This document shows positions 1 through 11,404 of a DNA stretch of 64,000 nt, piece by piece. Every line of letters starts with the position of its first letter. Positions within the stretch are counted from its first letter, which is position 1. The notes below the pieces were generated by a model that saw nothing but the letters and a program-made list of their open reading frames with translations, was not told where the DNA came from and did no database searches. The DNA comes from Holothuria scabra. Its lineage: Eukaryota > Echinodermata > Holothuroidea > Aspidochirotida > Holothuriidae. Location: the NCBI GenBank assembly GCA_037179385.1, contig CM074185.1, positions 14,268,866-14,332,865 of the forward strand, in the 5' to 3' direction. The position numbers and the translations under genes are program-made.

Positions 1-1
1 A

Positions 2-121
2 CGGAAACTGTTCTTCTCGCTCAACAACAAAAGGGTCAGCGATGTTTTTATCTCAACTCCGTCCCGATACTTTGACGACAACGTCCAAAGTACCAATGTG
101 CAGCCTAAAGAATGTGTTTAA
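2..121 (+). CDS. Possible terminal exon of an unidentified gene (partial)
   Basis: An open frame of 39 codons runs from the window edge to a TAA at 119-121. Its codon use looks more balanced than the surrounding AT-rich DNA, and the composition up to about 400 is richer in CpG. A run of overlapping AATAAA hexamers lies near 506-520 and could end a 3' UTR. I do not recognise the peptide. The frame is short enough to be chance, so this is a candidate last exon only; the rest of the gene would lie to the left of the window. Confidence 0.22.
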   Translation, partial: RKLFFSLNNKRVSDVFISTPSRYFDDNVQSTNVQPKECV

Positions 122-698
122 CTTTTTCACAATATGGATTCTGTTATACCGTATATTTAATAATTCATTTGTCTGTATCAGTTAACTGCGGACCTAGGTC
201 CCTAGGCGCGGAGCTATTATTGAAATCACAGAATATGACTTCGTTGGCATAATATAAATATTTCAGTTTTTCCATTTGTACAAACGAAACGCCGTAGGCA
301 TCACGCGTTTCGTTCTTTAGAAAATTTGCTCCGCGCGACGTGTGTTTCGCCCTCAGTCGGCCAACCCTGTGTATGAACGCAGTGTTAACAATAGACATTA
401 GTAAACCTGCAGTATGAGTCGTAGACCTTATCTAGCTGCCTTCGTTGCGTGTTTAATAATCCAAACAAAACTCTCCTAACACCACGATCAAGGAAAAAAC
501 TGTAAAATAAATAAATAAAACAATTACAATCAAACGGTTCAAGGTTGGTATAAATGCATGTAAGAAGCGAACTTTTTCATAATTTGTTTTGACCAACGAA
601 TAAAACTTAATTATATCAGAAACCGATGCTTGTAAAATAAGCGTTAGCCTGCAGTAAAATACTGAATCTAAAGGATGAGCACTGTGGCATTGTCAGCC
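122..698. other. Non-coding stretch, no gene recognised
   Basis: The first 300 bases are relatively rich in CpG (near 195-215 and 285-350). The rest is AT-rich and contains an AAAT-type run near 506-520. I see no exon with splice signals. Confidence 0.4.
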
Positions 699-1256
699 TT
701 AAAGGGGAAGTTTAAGCAAATAATTATGTGAAAGATTTTACACAGTTTGGTGAAATTTCCATTCAAATTGGACTTGTATTTCTCATGATATCAGCATATG
801 AAGTAACTAGATTTGTCTTCCGAATTAATATCATTTAGGGGAGCAGAAATTATGCCACTTACTCATATTGACAAGGAATGTTTTCTTTCAATTTGTTTTT
901 CATACTGTTGTGTTGAATTTTGCGATAATAGAAAAGGACCTCCTCATTAGGGTTGCAAAGTTTGAAAAGTTCTCATGCAACTTATGAAATCACATTTTCA
1001 TAGTATGGGATTGTTAAGGAGAAAATAGGCTTGGCTGTAAAGTTTAAAGAAAAACAAAAGACTGACCATTAATGTGGGGATATGATGTCATATGTGTTTG
1101 CTTTAAGGTCACCTTTTGCTGAAAATGAGACAACTTTACTTATTCATATCTTGAGAACCACACTTCGGATTTCTAATCCAAATTTCACCAAAATGCTCAA
1201 AATAAGTGTCCCTCTAACATATCAAAACTTGATATGACCTTAAACCCTTCTTTTAA
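699..1256 (+). mobile_element. Repeat family A, copy 1 (TTAA-flanked MITE, ~558 bp)
   Basis: It begins TTAAAGGGGAAGTTTAAG and ends in CCCTTCTTTTAA, so the ends form imperfect inverted repeats that include TTAA, as in piggyBac-type non-autonomous elements. The same ~560-bp sequence recurs at 12765-13343, inverted at 14121-14678, and at 59819-60386, with fragments at 2160-2345 and 6140-6310. It has no coding capacity. Confidence 0.75.
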
Positions 1257-1349
1257 GGGAAAATGCAGTCACCCCAATAAATTAGTACAGTAGACTGACG
1301 ATCCTATTCAATGAATTACTCCTGTAAATCGTTTGACAATATTTTCGGT

Positions 1350-1622
1350 CTAGAATGTACAAATCTAAAAATAAAGAGTGAAATTCACTCGTTGTAACGT
1401 TCAATATAACCCAGCGGAAATTCACTCCAAGAAGTGTGAAATTCAGTCCAAAAGAGCCGAGTTGTACTCACTATGGAATGCCTACAGTCACCACTTTTAC
1501 AAAAAGTGATCCTTGGAAGCACTCGTTAAAGGGTGAATTTTCACTCATCTTGGAGTAAATTTGACTATTCTTGGAGTGAATTAACAATCCAATGGAGTGA
1601 ATTTCACTGTAATAGAGAATTA
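1350..1622. mobile_element. Degenerate foldback element built from GAGTGAA/TTCACTC units
   Basis: Multiple GAGTGAAATTCACTC-like self-complementary units match the better preserved foldback elements at 13417-13839 and 18544-18945. The terminal CACTCTAAAATC sequence is eroded here, so this is an old, partial copy. Confidence 0.55.
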
Positions 1623-2594
1623 CTACATTCACCCTTTTGTTTCAAGTTTCTGGAATGAATAAGAAACCACTGCTTGGCTTATCTGGAATATATGTACCGG
1701 TATTAAGTTCTGAAACATTACGGAAGTTACTTGGACGAGAAATGAGAAGAAAACGGAGGTTTGGCTGTTGTTTCCAAAAAGTTTGAAGCGACTGCATCCT
1801 CTATTTAAGTATGATGAAATCGAAACCATCCCGATCCTGCAAGTCATTCTATCTCACGCATTCTAGTAGTTAGAACTGTAGGAATTAGTCGTAAGTTTCA
1901 GGTGTGAATTTTTACCTCATGAAAAAGATTGCACATATTAGAGGGAGCCCTTTAAACTTTCAAAATTCTAATTTAAGATTGCAAGTAGGGAATTTCCCTG
2001 TCGCATCCGTCACATTCACGTTGCGATCACCGATGAACTAAAAATTAGTTAAATGAGGCTTTTCGGCTAACCTGGGCCGGCCATGATATTTCTTTTAGTT
2101 TTGGCTCCCTGGTTTGTTTCTCCTACTCCGTCGCTTTTTTGAAAGCCTTCCGCCATTTCCATTAATTTGAGGATATGTTGTCATATGTGCTTGCTTCATG
2201 TGCAGTTTTTGTTAAAAATGTGGTGATTTTACTTGCTCATACCTAGGGAACCACACATAGGATTTTTATGCAAATTTTATTGAATTGCTTGGAATAAGTG
2301 TCCCCTAACATGTCAAAACTTGAGGTGACTATAAACCCTTGTCTCAACTGGTGACTGCTCCATGTTTGACAACAAAATCAAAAGATGAAGATTAGCTCAC
2401 ATTTAACAGTATGCACGTAGAGTTCTGAATGGAAATTAGGGTCTTGTGGGGATATGGCGTTACGACCAATTCAATGGGTCGTTGTCTACAAAAGGACCAG
2501 AAACTTATGACATATCTGGGAGGTGTTCAAAGTAACTGAGTTGAGAGGATTAAAACTGTGTGTAACTTAGTTGGGAGGATTGGAACTGTATGCA
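1623..2594. other. Non-coding stretch with repeat fragments
   Basis: It contains a SINE tail fragment near 2050-2145, a family A fragment near 2160-2345 (the segment with the cttgctcatacct and aaccacacat motifs) and a short family B fragment near 2440-2600. No gene is seen. Confidence 0.5.
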
Positions 2595-3132
2595 ACTTAG
2601 AAAGATGGAGTTTTTAGGCCCAGTTACCAAACAACTGGTTCCAGTCTAGCCAACCACGGCCTTTTTTCGAGTTGTGGCCCATTGGTTTGTTTTCCCTACT
2701 TCATTGATAATTTTTCTTGTTTTACTGGAAGAAAGAAACTTTATTTACATCTCGATACAAAACAAAGGTTGAAATGTAAATATAATATAAAATTTACAAA
2801 TATTTACAGTCATAAATTTATCTTAACGCATTTTAACACTTATATACCATAACTGAAATTACATATAGATACCAAATACGGCATTTTCCTAAAAGAAGAG
2901 CTAATTTCATTTCACCTTTTCACATAGAAGGAACAACTTGATTTACCAGCTGAACACAAAGGAAGAGCTTATCCAACATATTGGGTTTTATTGATTATGC
3001 GAAGCGCCATTCACAATGGCAGTAGGTTGGGTTTCAGAAAAACGTGGCTATGTTCCTGTCAGGACTCGAACTTCCTACCTCCCTACTGCAAGTGTGATAC
3101 TCTAACCAGTTGACCATGTAGTCGATCATACC
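2595..3132 (-). mobile_element. tRNA-derived SINE (minus strand), interrupted by ~285 bp
   Basis: The body at 2595-2705 and the tRNA-like head at 2992-3132 match continuous SINE copies at 38790-39035, 42870-43112 and 60805-61035. On the minus strand the head shows an A-box-like TGGTCAACTGGTTAGAG and a B-box-like GTTCGAGTCC. The AT-rich DNA between 2706 and 2991 is a later insertion, with an ATTGAT-like sequence at both borders. Confidence 0.65.
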
Positions 3133-3479
3133 CGACTGAGGATTGAGACTCTGTGTACGAACATGAGGATTAGGACTGTGTGGAGAGCTTGAAAGCAAAT
3201 TTCCCATTGTCTTCCCCAAACTACCAAGAATAAACGGCGTATATTCATCAAACGATTTCATCAATGGGTCAGCACTCAACTTGTCCATGGATTTCTATCC
3301 CGAGACGGTTCTTGCTTTGAGTTATCGCTACGCTTTGGTCCTCTACAGACTCTTTCTCCGCTTTCATTCGTTGGACTCCATTTAAGAGTAGTTTCAAGTG
3401 TTCAGTTTTCACATCCCCAATAATTTCCCCATTCACTTACACACTAAATTAGATCCCTTTCGAGGCCCCTGCAGCCTTG

Positions 3480-3760
3480 TCAAAGTTCACAGCTATTTCA
3501 AGACACCCATTACTTAAAGATGGAGTGTCGTCATGAGAAAGAATTCTCGAAACATAAGCATTCGATGACCTTTTCACGGATTACGTCAGGACTACGTGAC
3601 TTCATAATTAATATCTGAAATATTCACATTTCAGATATTAATTATGAAGTCACGTAGTTGTGACGAAATCCGTGAAAAGGTCACCGAGGGCTTGCGTTTT
3701 GAGGATTCTTGTTCATGACGACACTCCATCTTTAATAGCTGACAAGTTTGCCCATCATGG
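3480..3760. repeat. Large imperfect palindrome with perfect 31-bp inner arms
   Basis: The inner arms 3591-3621 and 3628-3658 are perfect reverse complements around a 6-nt loop. Complementarity continues outward with mismatches to roughly 3480 and 3760, for example the gatggagtgtcgtcatga segment present in both orientations. The right arm runs into the open-frame relic at 3660-4316. Confidence 0.85.
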
Positions 3761-4316
3761 CTCTACAAAATTTCCATACCATGACCATTTAGATTTTGAG
3801 TTAGAAGGACTTAAAGTCTTTGTAGGGTACACCCACCCCCAGCCTCTTCACTATAACGGAAAATCTCCGCCATTTAACAGCAATTTTTAAACAGTCTAAA
3901 TCACCATCAATTTTACCCAAATTTTCAACACCCACACTCTGGCAAGCTCTGTTTCATATTCATGGACTTTCATTACCAAGCTGGCAGGTTATCCTGATAA
4001 AATTTGGTCCAAACCAGAGTTTAAAGGACTACTTCTTTGACGGTGTGCACTTGACGCTCTAGAACACTACTCTATTGGAGTAGTGAGACCATTATATCCT
4101 CGCGGAAGAGGTAGCATGCTAACACGAACAAAATCATTTCTACGGACTGACCAAGCAGTTTGCGTTCATACACCAACATACTGGACTAATTTAAAAGATA
4201 TTTTTTTTATGGATTTTGGCAAAATCGAAGGTGATTTTTACAAACACTGTGTTCCATCTACCTTCATAAGTGAAAGCGAAATGTTCCGTTTTTCTCCCTT
4301 TTCATTGATTGACTAG
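3660..4316 (+). pseudogene. Unrecognised degenerate open reading frame
   Basis: One reading frame stays largely open from the right arm of the palindrome to a TAG near 4316, broken by three internal stops (near 3888, 3897 and 4038). The pieces look protein-like (for example LYPRGRGS and FMDFGKIEGDFYKH) but I do not recognise a family. A second stretch of similar character follows in other frames at 4659-4943 and about 4940-5330. My inference is a decayed mobile-element or transferred gene; the identity is unknown. Confidence 0.35.
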
Positions 4317-5830
4317 TAACATGCATTTATTTTTGGAAATTTTAACGTTTTGATATTGTACCTGAATGACATACCAATTCAGACTTAAATACATTTATTC
4401 ATCACCCCATTAGCCTTACGAGGGTCGTTTGACAGTGGGGTCGATCCTTGAGGTAGGGGGTAATTGCCCCGCCAATTGGGGATAACAAATTGTTTTATCC
4501 CATTAATTCGGGCACATTAAACAACATAGTACATTGTGGTGTACAGATGGCTGTACAGATGACTTAACGTCAGTCTGAGCCAATTTAAGTAATAAGAAAA
4601 ATACTGCATTTATAATGCACCATCTCTCTATGTTTTGTGTACCTGTCCGTCAATGTAATTGCGTATGCATGTTTTCCCCTTTTCTTCTGCTTATAGACGA
4701 ATCCGACCTTCAAGACACTATCTGGGGTTCCGGTTTTGGGGAAATTTTGCCCCAATCCACACACCAGATGACTGTCCTGGCTTTAAGCGTAATGCGGTTG
4801 TTCATGTTCCCAATGCCCCCTTGGCCCTAAAAAAACCCATCTGCATCTATACGCGCTTTGGCAACATGCACGTGGTTGGTTATACAGACACCGCACCATT
4901 GAATGTCAAGGACATTATAACAATAGTCTTCAAACCGTTTTAGATTAAAAAATATAGTTATCTTCGGGCAAACTGGGACTTTTGTTCCTTTTGTAGTACA
5001 TTTGACATGGCAGTTTAGCCCTACTGAATTTAAGAAATGTTTTGTATCCAACCTGTCAAATGCCACTCCAACTGTTAAATTACAGTAGTGGTCACCGACC
5101 ACTAACATGCTCTCACGGCGTTCCATGAAACGTTATGTTTTGAATCAAAACGATATAAAAATTTTGCCACCTGATATTACTGAATGTATCCATATTATGT
5201 CCTTGTATAAAGTAGCCCGTGGCCATTCAAGGATTAAGGAATACACATATTTTTTTATAAACCAACCAACATTATGACGTTTTTCGTATTCCACATGGCG
5301 AGTGTGTAATAGTCTTACCGCATCAACCACAATTTAAAGGTCAGGCGAAAAGGGAGCAAACCTTTTTTTACATTACCTTTCATAAAAAGCATAAAGGTTT
5401 AATAGTCTGATGAAGTCGGTTATTTGTGGAGGTCATCGGCGTTATTTTTTTTTACTAATTCTGTTGCCTTGGCAAGCAGTTCTGAGTTTTCACAATCAGT
5501 GGATTAAGAGGGAATTTAGTGTGGACGAGTTCTCCTTCTTTGTGGATTGGGGAATTTCCTCCAATGAGCCCCCACCCGCTTTTTCATAAATGACGAATAA
5601 AACTGTGATAGAATTGACAGGGTCCCAATCATTTTAAAACAAATGTATAAAAATATAAAACAAAAAAGCAATTTATGCCCAAATTTGGCGCCATTTAGAT
5701 TATGGACACCTTAAGAACCTGCCCAGAAAGACGATTCACAAATGGTGAATATTCAAGCCAGTTGCGGGGAAGTGTGGAGATGGATCAACGCCCCTTGCAA
5801 GCTTGGGTGCATGTGAAAGAGCCAATTCCT
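4317..5830. other. Further decayed protein-like frames, otherwise non-coding
   Basis: An open stretch at about 4659-4943 on the plus strand ends FKPF-stop, and a frame at about 5040-5330 includes KRYVLNQNDIKILPPDITE. Both are short and interrupted. They share the style of the 3660-4316 relic and may belong to the same degraded element. No start, splice site or family is recognised. Confidence 0.3.
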
Positions 5831-5831
5831 C

Positions 5832-6131
5832 TTAAAGCGCCAATCCTCGTACCCCAAACTTCAATTTTGGTAGGGGAATACCCAAATTCTCAATTGACTC
5901 AGCTCTTTGATTGACATTTTAATTCAACCAATGCAGAGTACCAAAGCTTATATTACACAGCATGAACTTTACTGAGAGTGTTTTGGTTAAACACATTGAG
6001 CTTTTCTATACTCACCCTGAAGCAATAAACTGAGAATATTTCCGGTTGAGGATGAATTTCAGACAATTGTGGGAGGGGGGTCGGTAATTAAGAAGGTGAG
6101 GAAAATTGGTACTGTTTGGGGTGAGAGAATT
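5832..6131 (+). mobile_element. Repeat family B copy 1 (~300-bp MITE)
   Basis: The family consensus begins near TTAAAGG..CTCACCCAAACTAC and ends GTTTGGGGTGAGAG, so the termini are inverted repeats. Internal landmarks are tattacacagcatg, ctgaagcaataaactgag and acaattgtgggaggg. Other copies lie at 10943-11253, 14758-15072, 25431-25740, 27238-27554 and 37300-37594. Confidence 0.7.
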
Positions 6132-6139
6132 GGGCTTTC

Positions 6140-6310
6140 AAAAATAGTCCAGAGCCAAATTTATTTTAATGTGATATAAAGAGGAATATATTCTAAGCAT
6201 TCTTGTGAAATTTTCTTCATTTCCATGTTCGGTTCTCGAGATATTTGCAATTGTATGTGGCAAACTTTCAACATAGAATGAACTTGAAGCAAGCAGACGT
6301 GATATCATGG
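6140..6310 (-). mobile_element. Repeat family A fragment (inverted)
   Basis: Contains attctaagcattcttgtgaa and gaacttgaagcaagcag, matching the inverted family A copy at 14121-14678. Truncated at both ends. Confidence 0.55.
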
Positions 6311-6661
6311 ATTCACATTGTTGGTTAATGTTTTGTTTTTATTTATAATTTACCGCCAATTTTTGCAACTAAATTCTACTGATGTTTTGATACCATAGGT
6401 ATATCATGAGCAATGGAATTTTACGGAAAAAACTTTATATACCTTTACACACCAATTCACACTAATAAGATTAAAAATAAGGAAAAACAAAACGTTGGTC
6501 GGCAATTTGAATCCATGTCATCACACCTGCTTGCTCCAAGTTCACTTTTTGATGTAAAATGTGTCACCTTTAAATTGCTAAGATACCTTCTTCTTTCGGA
6601 AAATGGTAACATATCTACAGGGACATTACTTCACCACGCATGCGTTCAGAGGCATCAAGCC

Positions 6662-7012
6662 CTAATCTTGTTGGCAATAAACTGGGTAGGGTCTTTCTGA
6701 TACAGGGACTCGATCATCAACTGAAGAGGCAAGGAGGCTGTTCCAATTCTTCACCATAGTTGGAAGAAAACTAAAGTTGTAACAGTTTGTCCTGCTAAAG
6801 AGTTGGCAAAAGTACATGTTATGAATACAGCGTGTTCTGAAGTGGGATGCCGAAGTTTTTTTTCGGAGGGAAACTGTATTTCCAATCATGAGCATATTTA
6901 CACTATTTACATATTTGAAGAAAGGGATTAACCTATTTTGCCTATAACGTTCCGCTAACGCAGGGTGATCAAGGTCTTTCAACTTGAAGACAAAAGTCAT
7001 AGAACATGGCTC
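6662..7012 (-). pseudogene. LINE reverse-transcriptase C-terminal relic
   Basis: The minus-strand frame reads KLKDLDHPALAERYRQNRLI, then, further on, CYNFSFLPTMVKNWNSL. This is the layout of the C-terminal end of many non-LTR retrotransposon reverse transcriptases (a leucine-rich segment with arginine or histidine, then a Y-S-F-x-P-R-T-x-x-x-W-N-x-L motif). Only about 110 codons survive and there is no upstream RT core, so this is a 5'-truncated dead copy. The clade is not determined. Confidence 0.7.
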
Positions 7013-7223
7013 TTGCGAAAAAAAAATTTAGCTGATAAAACGGCACGATCTCATTTGAATAGTCTCAAGCTTATGCTGTAATCAAGTCTGGTGTGGATCA
7101 CACAGCGCATGCGTACAACAAAACTGGTCGGAGGAGGCCCTTATAAGCAGCTGTAGCTTTGCATCGCTAGATCAGAAAGATAAATTTCTTTGAAGTACCC
7201 TAAGATTTTGTTACTTAGATATA

Positions 7224-7469
7224 CACTACAAAAACGTTGGTTAAAAAAACTTACCAACAATTATCACGTATGTCAAATACCTGAAATTGGTTAAAGTTTA
7301 CCCAATAATTGTTGATGGGCTATCTAAGAGTTTTTTTTAACACTTAATTGGGTAACCAGCCTTTGGGGTAACCAAATAAACAACACATATGGGGAAATTC
7401 TACCCAATTTCAGGTATTTGACATACGTGACCCGTGTTGGTGAATTTTTTAATCAACATTTTAAGAGTG
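7224..7469. mobile_element. Foldback MITE with TA target duplication
   Basis: TA at 7222-7223 and 7470-7471 flank ends CACTACAAAAACGTTGGTTA and TAATCAACATTTTAAGAGTG. The inverted arms extend about 70 bp inward (tatgtcaaatacctgaaatt against its reverse complement), giving a nearly complete hairpin of 246 bp. TA duplication is typical of Tc1/mariner-type non-autonomous elements. Confidence 0.8.
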
Positions 7470-7861
7470 TATTACAAATAGACTGGACATGCTTATCCCA
7501 AATAAGATAGCTAGTGATATCAACCCTTAAGTACTTAATTGAGTCAACCTAAAGTGACTTTTTACCGTTCAAGACATAATCGAAATTTGAGGACCATCAT
7601 TCGTGACATCTATTGGAAATTTATAATTGTAAAAACTATGCCAAAATTGTACTAGTTGTCAGGTTTGTAGTGTGCATATGGCATCCGACTATTGATGAAT
7701 GCGTTGGTCATGGTTTGGTCCCATGCTGATCTCAAGTGGCGACGCGCGGATGTAACTGGTATATACAAGGTGAACATGGGGAAGGGGGGGGGGGTATGAT
7801 TCATAATTGGGTAACGGATATAGGCCTATGTAGGCTGTTTGACAGCGTAAGTTTTATCGTG

Positions 7862-8087
7862 CATAGGCGTGCGAGGCGGTGACAGAGAGGCAGATTTCCC
7901 TTCAACAATTTTTTACATTGAAAATTCTAAAAATCTAAAAATTACAGACATGAAATTCCTGTTTCAGGGCTGGGTACATGCAGCTTATAACACTCGCCGA
8001 GTGTCGTTTCCGGCCATCTGGAGGGTTTGTAAGGCCCAAAATTTTCTGGTACGCTCCGCGCCAACCGATGGTGGCTCTCCGCTTAGA
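7862..8087 (+). mobile_element. Fragment of CATAGGCGTACG-ended element
   Basis: The left terminus cataggcgtgcgaggcggtg matches that of the complete element at 16262-17645, and the internal part with gctccgcgccaac and gctccgcttagatag matches its right half. It carries a large internal deletion and has lost the right end. Confidence 0.6.
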
Positions 8088-8465
8088 TAGTGTACACAAT
8101 TCAATCATCCATGAATGACCTTGCTCCCCCCCCGTAAAAATTTCTGCGGGCGCCCATGAGGGGAAGGTCGACAGTATCTAATATCGGGGACAATGGGACC
8201 TGTCAATCAAATTTTGATAATTGAATGGGATAACTATATGTTCTCAGGTATTTATTCTTGCACAAATGTGACAATTGTCTCCTTCCTAACAGCTCCATGC
8301 TTTTAGTATTTGCTTCTTTTGAAACACCTTTATGAAAAAGATTTGTGAACAGTAACTATACACTGCTTATTCCACTTGGCAAGCTAGGGGAGGAATGGCT
8401 AGTATAGGGGCATCCCTCGTGAATTGCATTCCCCTTTGGAATTTCAAAGTTACCATTGCTACAAG

Positions 8466-8755
8466 CATGAGCGTCCGCAGAAAAAAATCGCGGGGGGGGG
8501 CAAAATTTCTAGGGGGGGGGGGCAAAACCTCCAAGTCACCATGGATTGACACAAAGCATGCGAAAATTTCAGCCCAAAATGTCTCCCAGATCGTAGGAAA
8601 TGGCATTTCTAAAGCCTATTTTTCGCATAAAAACTCGGAAAACACGTTTTGTCCGGGTTTTTGCTTTGATTTTTATACGTTTTGTCAATTTTTTTTATTT
8701 TCCAGGGGGGGGGGGGGGGAAGGGCCCCCCCTGCCCTTACCTGCGAACGCCCATG
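8466..8755. mobile_element. hAT-like MITE with perfect 8-bp target duplication, poly-G rich
   Basis: The target duplication GCTACAAG is at 8458-8465 and 8756-8763. The termini are CATGAGCGTCCGCAG and CTGCGAACGCCCATG, imperfect inverted repeats. The 290-bp body holds three long G runs separated by aaaatttct-like spacers. The open frames crossing it on both strands are by-products of the G runs. Confidence 0.85.
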
Positions 8756-8763
8756 GCTACAAG

Positions 8764-10393
8764 ACATTTTTCATATCTTCCCCTTATAAAAATATTTCGC
8801 TTGTGGAAGCTATTTCACCCTCAAGTGTCTTGCTAAAGGGAGTCCTTTTCAACAGGCCGCAAAGAAGTTTCGGAGGCCATACGGGGGGAGGTGGAATGTG
8901 GAAGAATTACATTTTATAGTAGTAAAGTTAGCCAAATAAGAACATTTATACCATACTAAAGTAGATTTAAAGACTTTTGGAACAAAAGAACGAAATAATC
9001 AGGAGTAAAGCATGAAACATAACATCTACAACATTAACGTCACATTTCTTTAAAAGAATAAGCCAATTGCCTTCCAGTTTCGGTTGTCGCCAGACACATT
9101 TTTCATGTTGCAATAGCATTTTTCATGTTAGAACAGTCTGTATAGTGTGAATAGAAATATAGAACACATTATGGCAGATAACGTTGTGCCAGCTGTTGCG
9201 TGAAAAACATGCGGTGTACTTTATATTTCAAAATCCGAGTCATTCTGCGCATAAACCTTTTTTATTAATGTTTCTTGACCATTATAAGGATAGTAAAACC
9301 AAAACATTTTCAGTGCGTGTGTTGAAACGAAAACAGATGTTTACCCGAAGAAATCACGGAATCATCAATCTGTTTGGTGTTTTAGAACATTACACTTGTT
9401 ATACTGTCGTTTCAAATCTTTAGCGATTTTGCTAAATACTGTTTTGTCTCTTCCGTTTAATTTTTCATGCATCCCAAGATCGACTGATTAACCTGGAACA
9501 GTGGGAGAAAGACCTTGGGGTACTGGAGATGTTACATTGATATAGCTTTCGCCATCTGTCAAGTTAAAAAAATACACTCCTTTACTGAGCTCCCAATCTC
9601 TCGAAGGTTACGTGACCACTCGTACGGCAGACAGTCTCTTCCTAAACTTTATCTGTTGGTTGATAGACTTAAGGTTTCTCACGGGTGTCCAACTCTCGTT
9701 CAACCGTCGTTTCGCTATATGTATACAGCGGGTGCCATGTTCTACGTAAGCTTTATGTGCTAAGATCGGAGAGGTTTCACAAACATTAAATATACCGTAG
9801 TCATATATCATCATAACCTCGACACGAACTTTAATTAATTTTTGTATCGGGGTATTGTTTATTTTTTTGACACTTCAAAACCAAAATATTGCGAAACGGG
9901 ATATTGATATAACGGTAAAAACTCAGACGTTTCTAATACTCAACTTTTTGAAAGAAAAGTTTAAGCTGCTTTCGAAAGTGACTATAGTATTATTATATTT
10001 ATGTACAGGCTGGGGGGGGGGGGGGTATAGGAAATTTATCTGACAGTCTGCTAGGCTGTTTCAGTTTTGACTGTAACACTTTATAAAAATGCTCTGGCCA
10101 AAATTGAACAAAATATTAAATTGTTTAACTGGATCGTGGATTAGGGGGAACTTTCAGCTTATTGATCTGTGTTGTGTACAACGAAACGCAAGGCGTTCCA
10201 CTATTTCAGATGTAGGTGGTATAACTTTCTGAGCACTTAGCATGCTGCTGATTTTTTTCTTGATTTTATTTCACACGAAAGTTCAAAATAGTGACTTATT
10301 ACATTGTACCTACAAGCCTCGCAAATGCTATTTTTAATGCTAATTTCGCTCTCTGACGGTAAGCAATTTTTCAAAACCGTTCAATACGCCAAT
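8764..10393. other. No gene recognised
   Basis: AT-rich DNA with short chance frames (for example 9184-9423 and 9515-9763), none matching a family I know, and a poly-G run at about 10013-10025. Around 9600-9760 CpG content is slightly higher, but no exon structure is visible. Confidence 0.4.
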
Positions 10394-10942
10394 GGTCATA
10401 GGCGCACGAGGGGATTGAAGGGGTGGGGTGGGCACCCAACTTCCCAATTCGTGCAAAAACAGATGGTCCATTCGGGAAAAACATGTGCAAAAAATGATAA
10501 ATGGTGAGATCGCCAGGTAAGCCTATGGTAATGGTGGCACATCGCCATAGATACCATTCTTTAGGTCAAACAGATTACTTTTTGAACAAAAACTTGTGCA
10601 AGCTTGGGCATCATAATTTGTTTTTTGTCAATATAGCCACTCAAAATTCATTGATAGCATATAGAAAACTGATGGTAGTGTTACGTTTGTATTTGGCAAT
10701 TTTCTGATCACTTACTAAGTTGCTGATTTTGTTTTTGCTGATATGATTGCAAACAAAAGCTCAAAATGGTGTCTGCTTACGTACAAGGCTGGGAAATTCC
10801 ATTTCCGGCCACATGATGGTTCGCAATTTTCAAAATATTCTGCACACTCCGCACGAACTGATGGTAGCGCTCCTCTTAGATACCTGTAGTCTTTCGCGCG
10901 ATGTTTCATTTTCCGGGGAAACTAACTTTTGCCCTCAACTCG
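10394..10942 (+). mobile_element. Truncated copy of the CATAGGCGTACG-ended element
   Basis: It starts cataggcgcacgagg and retains the segment ttccggccacatgatgg...ctccgcacgaactgatgg, homologous to 17460-17580. It is cut off at TTAA 10943, where a family B MITE begins, so the B insertion probably removed or displaced the right end. Confidence 0.5.
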
Positions 10943-11253
10943 TTAAAGGCAGTCATTCGTCTCCCTAAACTACAGTTTCAGTATACATATATCAAAACTC
11001 TCAATTGGTACAGCTCTTTGATTGGCATCACATTCAAACAATGCATCATATATAGCTAAATTACACAGCATGGGCACTGAGGGTGTCTTGATTACACATT
11101 ATGGACTTGTATGGCCACCGGGACAAGCCATGAAGCAATTAACTATAGGATTGTGTCTGGATAAAGATGAGTTTTAGATAAATATGGGAGGGGCTAGAAG
11201 TAAGTAGGTTGGGAGAATTGGAACTGTTTGGGATGATGAAAATATGCCTTTAA
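10943..11253 (+). mobile_element. Repeat family B copy 2
   Basis: Begins TTAAAGGCAGTCATTCGTC and ends at a TTAA near 11250, with all family landmarks in between. The TTAA at both ends supports a TTAA-specific integration mechanism for the family. Confidence 0.7.
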
Positions 11254-11404
11254 GATCCCGAAAGCCTCTGACTGTTGGCCTTCCTAACACTGTTGGCTTT
11301 TGCGCGTCAACAGAAGTATCACAATGGATGCATTGATTTGAGAGGAAGATTGGAACAGAATTGTAGAATAGTAAAATTTGTTTGGACAATAAATTATCAC
11401 CTTT

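Noticed and set aside
8395..8919. 174-codon plus-strand open frame
   Set aside because: It crosses both borders of the 8466-8755 MITE and its glycine runs are translated poly-G. No domain and no splice context.
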